NCBI GenBank assembly: GCA_029215795.1
Contig: JARDYH010000002.1
Coordinates: forward strand, 131,571,001-131,635,000
Origin: Anniella stebbinsi
Taxonomy: Eukaryota > Chordata > Lepidosauria > Squamata > Anniellidae
Reading direction: 5' to 3'
DNA: 64,000 nt
The notes under the pieces were generated by a model that had not been told where the DNA came from, made no database searches, and was given only the letters and a program-made list of their open reading frames with translations. The position numbers and the translations under genes are program-made. Shown one piece after another: positions 12,870 through 24,700 of this stretch (position 1 is the stretch's first letter; the number at the start of each line of letters is the position of its first letter).

Positions 12870-14570
12870 TAGCAAGTGCACCATCTTGTTGAGTCATTCT
12901 GAATACTTTTCAGCTTGTTCAGTCTGAGGGTGTGGATGAGCTGCTTTGAAATTTGAAACCAACCTCCCTTTCTAAAGATCCTCCCCATCATGATTACTAA
13001 AAGCATCCAGGGTGGTGTTGAAGACTTGGACTTCAGAGGTAGTTGATTCTTCTTTGAGGGAGCTGTGATCCCTGCTGCCCTTAAGGAAGAAGCGGTGCAA
13101 CCCTTATTAAAGGAACCAAACATTTGACCCTTAGAATTTGGAGAACTACAGTCATCTCAAACCTTCCCTTTCCGAGTAAGGTATTCAAGAGAGTTGTGGT
13201 CTCTCAACTCCAGGTGATTTTGGAGACAGCTGAGATCCAATCCAGGTTCTGCCTTGGATTCAGGATGGAAATAGGTTTGGTTGCCTTAAGGGATGAGTTA
13301 TGCTGGGGACTGGATTGTGGGAGTGCAACCCTTTTGGTTCTTCTGGACTTCTCAGCAGTATTTGACATCATCAACTATGATGTGCTTCTCTCCCAACTGT
13401 TGGGCCTGGGATTAGAAAGCACAGTATTTCAGTGGTTCCAGTCCTTCCTTGATGGTCAGTATCAGAAGGTAGTGTTGTGTGATTTCTGTTCCATCTCATG
13501 GCCTTCAGCTTGTGGGGTGCGACAGGACTCCATTCTATCCTCAATAGTCTATGACATCTATATGAAGCCACTGGGAAGTTATCCTGAGGTTTGGGCCTTG
13601 TTGTCACATGTATTGTCACCTAAGAGTCCAAAGGAGATAGTGGAACCCCTGAACAAATGCTTGGATGTGGTACTGGGGTGGATAAGACGAAGCTAAAACG
13701 TAATTTGGGAAAGATGGAGATACTTTGGGCTGGAAAGTTGTCTGATCTGGATAGTGGTGTGAAACCAGTCCTCGACGGGGTTGCACTACCCTTGAAGCTT
13801 GGGAGTACTGGAGTTATTATTCTCTGGTGAGTTCCAAGTAGTGGTTGTAGCCAAGAGTGTTTTTTACAAGTTCTGACCTGTATGCCAGCTGCTGCCCTAT
13901 CTGGAATGGTCAGACCTGGCGTTGGTAGCCCATACAGTGGTTATCTCCAAACTGGACTATTGCAATGACCCGTATGTGAGGTTGCCACTGAGAATGGTTC
14001 AGAAACTCCAATTGGTATAAATTATGGCTGCCCAGATACTGGTGGGCACAAGGAAGTTGGGAAATGTAACCTTGATTTTGTGCCAATTGTATTATACGCT
14101 TCTGGTTCCAATTCAAAGAGCTGGTCTTCACCTCTAAAGCTATGAACAGTTTGGGATTGGGCAATTTGAAGAACTGCCTTCAGCCATACAATTCTGCTTG
14201 TATACCAAGATCTACATCAGGGTCCTTCTCAAGAGTTCACCATTAAGGTCAGTTAGCTTGGAATACAAAAGAGATAGGGCCTTCTCAATGTTGGCTCCAA
14301 CACTGTGGAACTCCCTTTCTATTGATGTGCACCTAGCTAGCCCTTCTGTACCAACTGTTAGGTGAGCAGTAAAGACCTTTCTGTTTAAAACTGCCTTCCG
14401 TTGAATTCACATTTAGCTTGTGTGTTCAAAGCAGCTTCACAAAGTTTTCCGTATGCTTGCTACTGTTGCTGATTTGCCACATGTCTGCCTGTGCTAGTCT
14501 TTGTATGCTTCTTTGTAAGGGCAGAGCCCTGAAAAGAGTCTAAAAATACTTTAAATAAATTACGTGGGTT
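12870..14570 (+). mobile_element. Decayed L2-like LINE with reverse transcriptase remnant
   Basis: Frame 13124-13696 reads as a non-LTR reverse transcriptase: ISNLPFPSKVFKRVVVSQLQ, then LLVLLDFSAVFDIINYDVLL, then GVRQDSILSSIVYDIYMKPLG and LNKCLDVVLGWIR. These blocks match the L2 branch of LINE polymerases. The catalytic YADD block expected between the last two is gone, and the frame stops near 13696. Downstream DNA still carries L2-like motifs out of frame (GTGGAACTCCCTTTCT near 14305) to an AATAAAT tail. It is a pseudogene-like 5'-truncated copy. Confidence 0.75.
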
Positions 14571-15539
14571 GGGCAGACTTGTGTACCCATAGAAAAACAG
14601 TCACTGAGGAACAAGCAAGACATGATGGGAGGAGCCACCACAGCTTGTTCACATGTCTTGCCCTATTCACATATAAAAGAGGGAGAGAGTAGGGGAGTGG
14701 ATGTAATTTTTACATCCAAAGGTGTGCGCAGGTAAGGGGAGCTGAACCTTCTCCCCTTCCTGTACCTTACCTCACCCCTTTGCTTTAGGCATTTTCTTCC
14801 AGACTACTCACTTCTAATATAGGAGTCAGGCTGGGAGAATCATCCCTGAAGCAACAGAGCATGGTGAGGTAAGGGGGGCATCCATTGCTTTATAGATGAA
14901 CGGGGCATATGTATGAATCACACCGCAGCTGACATCTTTCATGTCTAGCTTAATCTCACATTTTTCTGCAACGCTTGGATATCCTGCCATAGCTCTGGCT
15001 TACATGATCTTCAGGAGGCTGAAACAATGGTCGTAAGCTATGCAGTACATTTAGTGGGGGAATCAGAGAAAATATGGGGGACGGAACAGAAGGGGCAAAG
15101 TTACTTTTCAGTGGCACTCCCCCTCCTTCAATCCCACCACCCTGGTATGGTGGTGGGAGTGAAGTCTCCACGGCCAACCACAATGCACAGCGCCAGGCCA
15201 AATGTCTTCCAGATATAACTTTTGACATCATGGTGGCAATCTAAATGAACTGACTTGACACTCTTAGTCATTATTTCCTAATGGAGAGGCTAGTTGTTTT
15301 ACTCAACCCCCACCAGCACCACCCTCCCCTTGGCAATCCTTGCACACGTTATTATTCAATGGTTAATACCATAGCTCGGAGTGGCTCATTTCTGGTGGTT
15401 TGAATTCCACCCACTGCACCAAAACAATACTTTTTTCTCCTCTGTATGCTTATCTATTAAAAAAAAAGGAGAGAGGGAGGAGGAGAGGCTGGCTTTTATT
15501 GCATGTCTGTACTTATGTTTCTGGTTTTTTTTAATGTTT

Positions 15540-15576
15540 GCTCGCTCGCTTGTTTGCTTGCTTGCTTGCTTGCTTG
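15540..15576. repeat. (GCTT)n-type microsatellite
   Basis: GCTC/GCTT units, the last six being perfect or near-perfect GCTT. Confidence 0.85.
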
Positions 15577-15635
15577 ATTAATTGATACCCCACATTTCTT
15601 CCAAAAAATGGCACTCACGGCATTTATATCCTGGA

Positions 15636-15862
15636 GGAGGAGGTTATCAAAGGCTACAAGGCCTGATGGTTATCTGCTACCTCAAGTATCAGAGGAAGTA
15701 TGCCTATGTAGTTATTGTGCAACATGGGCAAGGTGCTGCTGCTGCACTCATTTCCTACTTGTGGGTTTCTTGTGAGCAGCTGACTGGCCACTGTGTGAAC
15801 AAAATGCTAGACTAGATGGACCCTTGATTTGATCCAGTATGGCTTTTCTTATGTTCTTATAT
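15636..15862 (-). mobile_element. Minus-strand partial copy of the same repeat
   Basis: Plus-strand reading TGATGGTTATCTGCTACCTC, GGCCACTGTGTGAACAAAAT, AGACTAGATGGACCCTTG and CTTTTCTTATGTTCTTA are the reverse of the family blocks. Confidence 0.6.
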
Positions 15863-18235
15863 CCTGCCTTTCTTCCATGGAACTCAAGGTAGCGTACACA
15901 ATTCCCAGCTGGTCTCCCATGCAGTCCAAGACTGCTTAGCTTCAGCAAAGGTGCTGTAAGTGGTCCTTTCAGACCATATCCTGGAATGTTTGCATTTTAC
16001 CTGCTGCAATGAAGAGCCTTCCTGAATCCATCTGAGCTCTCTCAGAACGATATTAATAACTGTCCCAGTTGAACAGGAAAGAAGAAAACAAACTGAACCA
16101 ACTTCCTCTTGGCTGTTTTCAGTGGGGCAAGGAAGTGGTTACAGAGGATGGATGGCTTATAAGCAGTTTTTGCAGGGAACTACTCAGAGGTGCTGTTAAC
16201 TGACTCCCCCCGCAATGTCACTAGCTCTTGCCTTCTTTGTCCTCTTTCTTCAGTCTTCATCACATCTACGTTGCATGCCCAGACAGCTATGGTTCTTTCC
16301 TGTCACCCATGATATGCATAGGGACTGTGTCCCATTGACAAGCAAAACACCTCTGTAGCCAGCATGGGATTCAGACACGGCTCTCCCATCAGTTGGAAAG
16401 TCTACCTAGCTTTCAGAAAGAACCACCCATACTTCAAATTTCAGGCACTAGCTTTACTCACCAGTTAACTGTGGAAACTACTGTAAAGGCTTCAGAGGTG
16501 TTTAATTGCTATCTGGTCTAATCCACTGCACAAACGTAGTCTCCACCGCCAACTTCCCATAGAGTCCAGATTGACACAAGCAACGGGACAAGAGTGAGAA
16601 AGGTGTACTGTGCCAGATCCATACATAGGGGAAAAAAGAGGAATATATTCAGCAAAATACATCCAAATGTTTCAAACAAATCACACACCATGTTTCAACC
16701 AAATCATACACCATGGCCAAAATACATATTTAAATGCATAGTATGATATGTTTCAACTACAGAGAACTGTGCCCCATTACTCAGAGAAATGTGAAATACA
16801 CTGGATAAGTTTCCATTGTCACATTAGTCTGAGAGGTACAGATCAGGTCCTTTGGTACAGGAATTCTCAAAAGATTGAATTATTCAAGCATCCCTCATCT
16901 GGATGCAGATGTTACTCTTGTTACTTTAAATGCATGGTGCACACAGGCCTGAGTAAGGCTCAGCTTCTACATTCAGCAGAATCCAACATTAATGCTACAT
17001 CACTTCAGGCTGCAAGTGGGGCATTTAGGTGCTTGAATGCTCCCCCATGGGGGGGGGGGGCGGAAATGATACCACATTTGATCAGTGCAAGCAGCACAAT
17101 TGTGATGCAGATTTCACGTGCCTTCAAGAAGCCTTGGCTGGTGATAAAAAAAAAATTGCATTGACAAGGCCTTCTGTTTGAGATTCTTGGCAAATTAGGG
17201 GAAGGGACTTAGTAACCATAATGCCTGCACCCCATTCATGATGTCCATATTTCTAATTGTTTTGGATAAAGACGAAAATAGAGAATGCAAATCACGTAGC
17301 ACAAAAAAAATTGTCATAATGTGAGTTTGTAAAATGTACTTATAAAGGGGAGGGGGAGAGGGGTAGGTGTGCTCTTACTGCAATCGAAGCCAGCTCCCAG
17401 GAGATGTAGCATTCTGAAACTGGGCTGTAGTTCAGGGGAAGCCTGTGGAAAAAGGGATGCCTAAATCAGCAGGGTAATAATTATGTATTTTAACAATTAT
17501 TGAAATAATTACCATAATGAAAATCTCAACAAACAGCTCAAGGGCAAGCAGGCGGGTAGCCTCAGATACTTTCCTCTGATGAGTTCTCCCGTGCGTGACT
17601 GCCTGTTACGTGATCTCCCTACGGCAGGGACTCCTTTACCTGCCTGTCCCCGTGTGACTGGGGTGGGGGCAATACGGAGATGCTCAGACTCGTACTGAGG
17701 AGGGGAAAGTCTTTGGAACATGATTAAGCAGGCAAACCCACCTGTGTTGTTCAAGCCAGGCAGGTGCCTTCTGGGAATATTTTAAGGCACCCATCAGCAG
17801 ATCTCTGAACCAATACATCGTTTCAAGGCAGGGGCGGGGAATCTTTGTTTTTCTGTCAAGGGACGCATTCCCTGGAGGGCTTTCTGGCAAGGTCCCAGTG
17901 CCAGCCTCAGCTTTTTGAGGGCCCTTGGGAAAGACACCTTGAATGGACCCCTTTCCTCAGTGAGTTTACATTCTCATTGCCATTTTCACAAGCTACCCTT
18001 GCTCCTCATCCTCTTTCTCATCACTGCTCCCTTATCAAAGCCAGTGAGAAAGCAGGCAATAACATCTATGCTCTTCCTTCTCACCACCAACATTGGCTGG
18101 GCCAGCGTGCGAGGTAGGTGAACAAGCAGGTTGCAATGGTGAAAAGAAACCTGTTCATTGGTGAGCAGGGCCTTTGCCAGTGGGCCCCTGCTGGAATGTA
18201 GGCCCTTGACAGGGGCTCAACTATGCCTACCCTTG
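15863..18235. other. Intergenic, no gene seen
   Basis: A LINE/SINE-like scrap at 15860-15960, then unique-looking sequence. An 11-12 base G run at about 17050 and an ORF of 138 codons (16748-17164) with no recognisable domain. Confidence 0.5.
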
Positions 18236-18345
18236 CCAAATCTACATCACAGGTTTGTTGTGAGGATAAAATGGGGGTGAGGTGGAGAATGATGTTTAGC
18301 TTCTTGGAGAAAAGCTGAGTTATAAATGTACCAAGTGAATAATAA
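18236..18345 (+). mobile_element. Partial Sauria-SINE-like SINE
   Basis: CACAGGTTTGTTGTGAGGAT, AAAATGGGGGTGAGGTGGAG and CTGAGTTATAAATGTACC: the central domain and tail only. Confidence 0.55.
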
Positions 18346-18832
18346 ACATGAAGGTGCCAAATAATGCAGTGCTTGGGACCTTCTGCATGCAAACCACTTA
18401 GCTATGGTCCCTCATCTGCAGCATAACTAAAGCAAGACAAGTGATCAATAGAAAATATAATATAAAAGGTTACATAATGTAATAAAACAAAACAATAAAA
18501 ATGATAGCAATAAGAGAAGAAAGAAAGAATCCTGAGTCATTATTTACAAAATGAGGCCAACATTCATAAAAGGTTTTATAAAGAGGAACTTTAAATAGAT
18601 GTAAGTAGTCTAACAACAACAGCAGCATATTATAAAATTGTCGGCAACAATAACCACAAAACAATTTATATTTGGCTGGCTTTCCAACATAGGAGCCTGG
18701 TTTATCTACATGAGTTACAAAGCGGAACCAAACTCCCACTAGGGAGCTTCTCAGCAAGGCTATTATGGTGCCATTGCCATACTTCATACACTGAATTTTA
18801 CCGGGGATCCAGTAACCCTTTGTCTTCAACTC

Positions 18833-19152
18833 TAGGCTGACCAGATAAAATCCAGGTCAGGGCTCACGTAACTTTAACAGTTGTAGAGAAAAGGGAATTT
18901 CAGCCAGTGTCATTTGTATGCAATTAGTTCCTGGTGAAATTCCCTCTTCATCACAACAGTTAAAGTTGCAGGAGCCCTGTCTTCTTTTGTATCTGGTCGC
19001 TCTAGTATAGGGCCTGCAACTTTAACTGTTGTGATGAAGAGGGAATTTCACCAGGAACTAATTGCATACAAATGACTCTAGCTGAAATTCCCTTTTCTCT
19101 ACAAATGTTAAAGTTACATGAGCCCTGTCCTCCTTTTCATATGGTCAGCATA
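18833..19152 (-). mobile_element. 320 bp foldback MITE, copy 2
   Basis: Same foldback structure as copy 1, with ends TAGGCTGACC and GGTCAGCATA. The 8 bp duplication TTCAACTC lies at 18825-18832 and 19153-19160. The centre (GGTCGCTCTAGTATAG) is inverted relative to copy 1, so the complete monomer is on the left. Confidence 0.9.
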
Positions 19153-19854
19153 TTCAACTCGTAACCCTCTGGTGTTCTCCAACCACTTCTTTCATCTTTT
19201 CTCTTACTTCAGAATTTAGGTTAAAAAAGGAAAGATAGAATAGCTGCTCAATACCTTCTCATTGGTAGCGCAAGGAGCCCTCCGTCTGGAAACACCCTAA
19301 ATTACAATTCTCTAGTTTATCCTCCAAGCACCAGCCATGTCACAGCTGCCTGTACAGACGTGGAATCGTGTTGTGCTCAATTCTGCTAAAAAGACTCAAT
19401 CTGGTGTAAGGGGGAAAAGGGTTTCTCATGCCTCATGCAGAGGCTATGGGGGTGGGGGGAGAATAGTTTGAAATAGGATTCTTGGCGTGAATAATACTGC
19501 TTTGCTATTTAACCATAGGCAAATCACTCCATGGGCTTGTCTATACACTCAATATACTCCATCGTGGCTGTGCAATTGCACCCATTGTTTATATGACACA
19601 GCCATTCACTCGTGGCAACATCATGCTATTTCGCATGAGGTTGCACTTTTTGATGTGTTGTTTTACCATGACTTTTTAGATTGCTCCAAGATTGGGTGTA
19701 GTTAGGGGGCAGATCCCAGTGCAGGTTACTCATGGGAATACAGGGCAGGGGGCAGGGGGTGGGCTTCACAAGTCCCAGGTGAGTATTTAGTTATGGCTGC
19801 CATGACGATATTAAAGTCTGGGGAACTAAAGTAAAGACAGTTATTATGTATAAT

Positions 19855-20174
19855 TAGGCTGACCAGATAAAATCCAGGTCAGGGCTCATGTAACTTTAAG
19901 TGTTGTAGAGAAAAGGGAATTTCAGCCAGTGTCATTTGTATGCAATTATTTCCTGGTGAAATTCCCTCTTCATCACAACAGTTAAAGTTGCAGGGGCCCT
20001 GCCTTCTTTTGTATATGGTCACTCTAGTATAGTGCCTGCACCTTTAACTGTTGTGATGAAGAGGGAATTTCACCAGGAACTAATTGCATACAAATGACTC
20101 TGGCTGAAATTCCCTTTTCTCTACAACTGTTAAAGTTACATGAGCCCTGACCTGGATTTTATCTGGTCACCCTA
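19855..20174 (-). mobile_element. 320 bp foldback MITE, copy 3
   Basis: Ends TAGGCTGACC and GGTCACCCTA. GTATAAT flanks both sides (19848-19854 and 20175-20181), a 7 bp duplication or an 8 bp one with one changed base. Centre orientation is as in copy 2. It begins 702 bp after the end of copy 2. Confidence 0.9.
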
Positions 20175-20533
20175 GTATAATGCAAAAATTCAATGAACAG
20201 TAGCAGCGCAGTTGTGCAGCTACAAGCTATCACAGCTAAAATGTTACACGGAGTTGCCAGAAAACACCACCACCGCCAAAGGTTTGGGTGGTTTTCGATC
20301 CCTCAATATTTGCTGCCCATTACTTCTAACTGACAGTAGCACTGCGAATTGTCCTGGTTGGATAGCCCACGCTCCCTTTTGCCATGTGAACCTAGCAATG
20401 TTGCTTCGCAGCAGCGATGCTATAGGGTTTTGGAGAGATCAGTAGGTAAAGCAGTACCGTATAGATGCCCCCTATCTCTGCCACTAACCTGATGCCTCTG
20501 AGTCTGGCTTGCCTGTTTATGCTTATGTTTAAC

Positions 20534-20853
20534 TAGGCTGACCATATGAAAAGGAGGACAGGGCTCATGTGACTTTAACAGTTGTAGAGACAAGGGAATG
20601 TCAGCCAGTGTCATTTGTATGCAATTAGTTCCTGGTGAAATTCCCTCTTCATCACAACAGTTAAAGTTGCAGGCACTATACTACAGTGACCAGATCCAAA
20701 AGAAGGCAGGCCCCCTGCAACTTTAACTGTTGTGATGAAGAGGGAATTTCGCCAGGAACTAATTGCATACAAATGACACTGGCTGACATTCCCTTTTCTC
20801 TACCACTGTTAAAGTTACAGGAGCCCTGTCCTCCTTTTCATATGGTCAGCCTA
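20534..20853 (+). mobile_element. 320 bp foldback MITE, copy 4
   Basis: Ends TAGGCTGACC and GGTCAGCCTA, with GTTTAAC on both flanks (20527-20533 and 20854-20860). The outer arms read GACCATATGAAAAGGAGGAC instead of the AGATAAAATCCAGGTC type, so it belongs to a subfamily whose terminal segment differs. Centre is in the copy 1 orientation. Confidence 0.9.
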
Positions 20854-21244
20854 GTTTAACAAAGCGCCTTCTGACTGCATTTTCTCGAGTAGTTTGCCTG
20901 CTGGTGCCCAGATCACAGGCCCTCCAGGGCCTACAGCAGTGCAGCAAAAAGAAACAAAGAAAGAACGAAAGAAAGGAAAGTATTTTGCATGTGCCTGAAC
21001 ATAATTGAACCAGAAGATAAAATCTGTAGTGATGCATCACCTACCTCCGCCTATGGCCTATGGGGCAGCAGCAATAGAACTGGCTTAGCCAGCCATCATC
21101 CCTATGAATAGAAGTTTGTTGCTTCCAGGAATCTCATCATCATTGTATGTGGTCTTCAGAACAGTTCAGGAATGTTTTTTCCATGTCTTCACAAATCCAC
21201 TGTCTCAAACAGGTTCTCTCCTGCTGTGCATCTATAGTACTATT

Positions 21245-21720
21245 TTCAATCATTTGCTTATTTATTTATAAATAAAAGCATTTCTAAACCAAATTTTGGT
21301 CTTAACAAGGACCCCTCCAAGCAATTTATAGCACATTCATAACTATAAAATAACTAAAATAAGTTTAAACAACTTATCAAAAGTAGAACAGAGATTTTAC
21401 CACCTGTCTAAAAAAGCCAGGAATGAATCCCATAATTGGGGTGCTGCCACAGAGAAGACCCTGTCTTGTCTTGGGTTCTTACCAATCAAACCCCCTTGTG
21501 TGGTGAGATAAAAAACAGAGCCTCAAATGATTATCATAACTTACATACAGGTCCATACGGGATGAGGTAGTCTTCCAGATATCCTGCCCTCAAACAGTGT
21601 ACGGTGTTATAGGTAAGAATCAGCACCTTGAATTGGGACCAGAAACAAATTGGAGACCAGTGCAATTGATATAAGCATAGTCTGGGAATGATAGTTCTGT
21701 AATTCTGCGCACCTTTGCCA
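21245..21720 (-). mobile_element. Antisense LINE 3' region fragment
   Basis: Contains CCACAGAGAAGACCCTGTCT and CAGCACCTTGAATTGGGACC, the antisense of a LINE 3' region seen again in weaker form at 37160-37530, 35090-35300 and 1340-1580. AT-rich 'taaaataactaaaataag' precedes it. Confidence 0.5.
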
Positions 21721-24700
21721 GCCTACAGTGGCCATGTTTCTACAGGAAAAGCTATGATAGTTAATCAGATATAAAACTTCTATACGCTTGTCATGTAGAT
21801 ATGCCCTGTCTTTCCTCTCTGCCACATCTGCACATATATTCTCTATGCAGAGAGGAGACCAGCTTTTATTTTAAGGATTCTCAAAACAGAAAACACCTCT
21901 TGATCATTTGCATCCCATTCCACAGGAACAGTAAAATCTGTGAGGTTCCAAGCAGGGGAACAGGATGCAGCTGAAAGCCCACTGTAATTCTGATCTGTTT
22001 TGGCCTCTTCTTGTGGTCCTTTTGGATTTGCATACTTCCAATTGAAAAAAGATTTCCCTGCATTAATGTCTCTGGGACATAAGAGACCACTCTCCATCAG
22101 AGACTAGTTCAGCTCATCATGCCTGAAAAGAGGGAGGAGGTGTACAGGAAGCTGCTGTGGAGAGTCATCAGCCTATTAAGGCATTACAAGAGCCTTCTGG
22201 CATTACAAACCAAGAACTGTATCCTAACCAAAATGTCTTTCATGGGGCAACCCACATCTCCACCAGCTCTTAAGTGGAATCAGACCTTACCTCCTGTGCC
22301 TATGCGTTTGCTTCCTCTTTTCACCCATCAGTTTTAATTAAACAATCTTCAATCTTGCCTGTGGCTCTTAATGTGGATTTTCCCACATTCATCAAAGGGG
22401 TTCGGGGGGGGGGGGGCTGCTGAGTTACAGAGGAAAGGCTACCCATTTCTTTTCAGCAACAGGATACTGAAGTTACATTGCCTGCCTGCCTAGTTTCAGT
22501 TGACATGTACATCTGCCTACTTGTTTCCTCCATTTGTTTAATATTGGTTTTCTTTGTAAGAAAATTTAAAACAGCTCCAAAGACAAGTAATGTAGTACTT
22601 CTTGCAGTGATGACATACAGGCAAATATTAGATGTAATTGTTCATCAACAAGATTAAATACACAGGCTGTATTTCATCATCACATAAAGTTACAGTTATG
22701 CTGTTAACGTTCCATTTCATGGCATCAGGATTGAATTAACTATTAGGGGTGTGCTCTCCACCCCTGAATTATCTGATAACCACGAACATCCATGATGCAT
22801 TCGATCTTCCAGAGTGGGGATTGGCCACTTCTAAACCCATCAAACAACTTCAGAGCAGAGACGCGCCCTATCAGAGCTCCTAAAGTCTCCGAAATTATCC
22901 TACCATTTTGTGTTTGTGGTATGTCCCAATAAGGAACATGATCATTTTGTGTGCGTGATGTGTCTAAATTGAAAACCTAACAAGGAAGATGGGGTGATGG
23001 AGTGGGGTAATTTTGATAATTGATATTGACATCTGTGGCTAGCCAATTAGGAATTGCCACAGCACTGTCTGTGACCGTGATCTGTTCTCCTCCAATCGCA
23101 GTGTTCGGGGAAGGGAATTTTCTCACAGTCCTTGATTCCACGTGCCCATTGCTGTTCTTGGACTTGAGGTGTTTGTTTCAGTCAGAGAGAGAGAGAGAGA
23201 GATTCTTTTATCATTACACACACAGTGCAAAGTGAGATGGGGGTGTTTGCAAAGTGAGATTTAGATAAGGAGAGGGAGAGGGAGAGGGAGAGAGAGAGAG
23301 AGAGAGAGAGAGATCTCAAGAGGACTTTGTTTCTTTGTAGAGCGAGAAGGAGAGGGGGAGCAGTTTTCATTTTGACTGTCTTTATATGCTTCATCCGTTT
23401 CACCTGTCCCACCCTCCAGCATGTGCGTGTGTGCCTGCCTGTTCTGTTAAGGCTTTTTCCTCCAATGTGCCTGCCGGTCCCGCCTTGCAGGGCTGGGTTG
23501 CGTGATGGCGATTTTCCCCTTAATGGTTTGACATGGTGTAGATCTCCTTCCTCAAAGCTGAGCCTTCCCAGCAGCACTTGGCTTCAAAGTTATAAGTGTC
23601 TTCTTCTTGTATTTGTCTGTTTGTGTGTTTTAGGGTTGTGCAGTGCACACAAGCAGTACACAAGTAATAAAGCACACTTCGATAACATTCCACCGCGAGG
23701 CGTGGGAAACACTGATGCTGCTAGTTCTGGCTGTGGGGGAAGAGGAAGTGCAGGACTGGTTGGTTGGTTGCGCCTTTCTGCTTGGACTCATAGAAGTCAG
23801 CCACCATGCTGGCCTTGATAGTAAGCTTCTACACCTGAGTAAGGCAAGCTGTTTATTTCTCAGTTAAACTATTACTCTTATTGGCTGGCTGGTCTTCCAG
23901 TGCAGGGAGGATCGTCGCCTCCCTCCTCCTCCTCTTCCTCCCATGTAGCCTCCTACGGGGAAGCTGTTGTTGCCTTGACCCGACTCGCTCCAATGTGTCT
24001 GACCAACAGTGGGGGAGGGGTGCCTCCTCATCCTCATCCTGCAAGCCTCCTGTCCTCTCTTGAGGATGGGCAAGCTGTGTGCTGCTGTTGTGGCATTTAT
24101 TAAGATATATATTTACTTCTTTATTATTGCGCTATACAGCCATGTGGATCAAGGCACGACAGGTGCCTGAGAGGACATTTGAGTTCAGACTTTTAAAATT
24201 CCCTATAAATCACTGCATGCAGGGATCTGCTCCAAAAGCCCTGTTTAAAATGTGTTTAGCTTTAAAACTGAGGGAGCTGTGAACATTTCTGTTAATTCCC
24301 ATTGATGAGAATGTAGCAGTTACCCAAAAACAGAGCGGTTTTTCACAAAACTATCTGGCAGAGCGGAGAGAGGGAGGCACTCCAGAAATCATGGCAGAGA
24401 ATCGCCTCATCGAAGCACCGCATCAAACCTCGGGGCAGAGAATACCAACTCTGCACACCCCTATTACCTATCATGCTAAGTTATCTATAAAGCAGTGCTT
24501 CTGTCAAATAGGCTATGGTGTAATTATCCAGGAGTTTCTCATTGTGAAAAGCATGACCATCCTACTCCTGCACTGTAGACTAAGCTCCTTCAAAATCCAC
24601 ACATTATACCTATACTATACCACAATCGTAATAGTTCACTCCAGAGTTTTCATACCCTATAATTTGGGCCTGCATAGCTCCATGCATAACCCAGTGATGA

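Noticed and set aside
23327..23818. 163-codon ORF in a GC-richer zone
   Set aside because: No recognisable motif, and overlapping ORFs on the other strand are (CT)n-derived.
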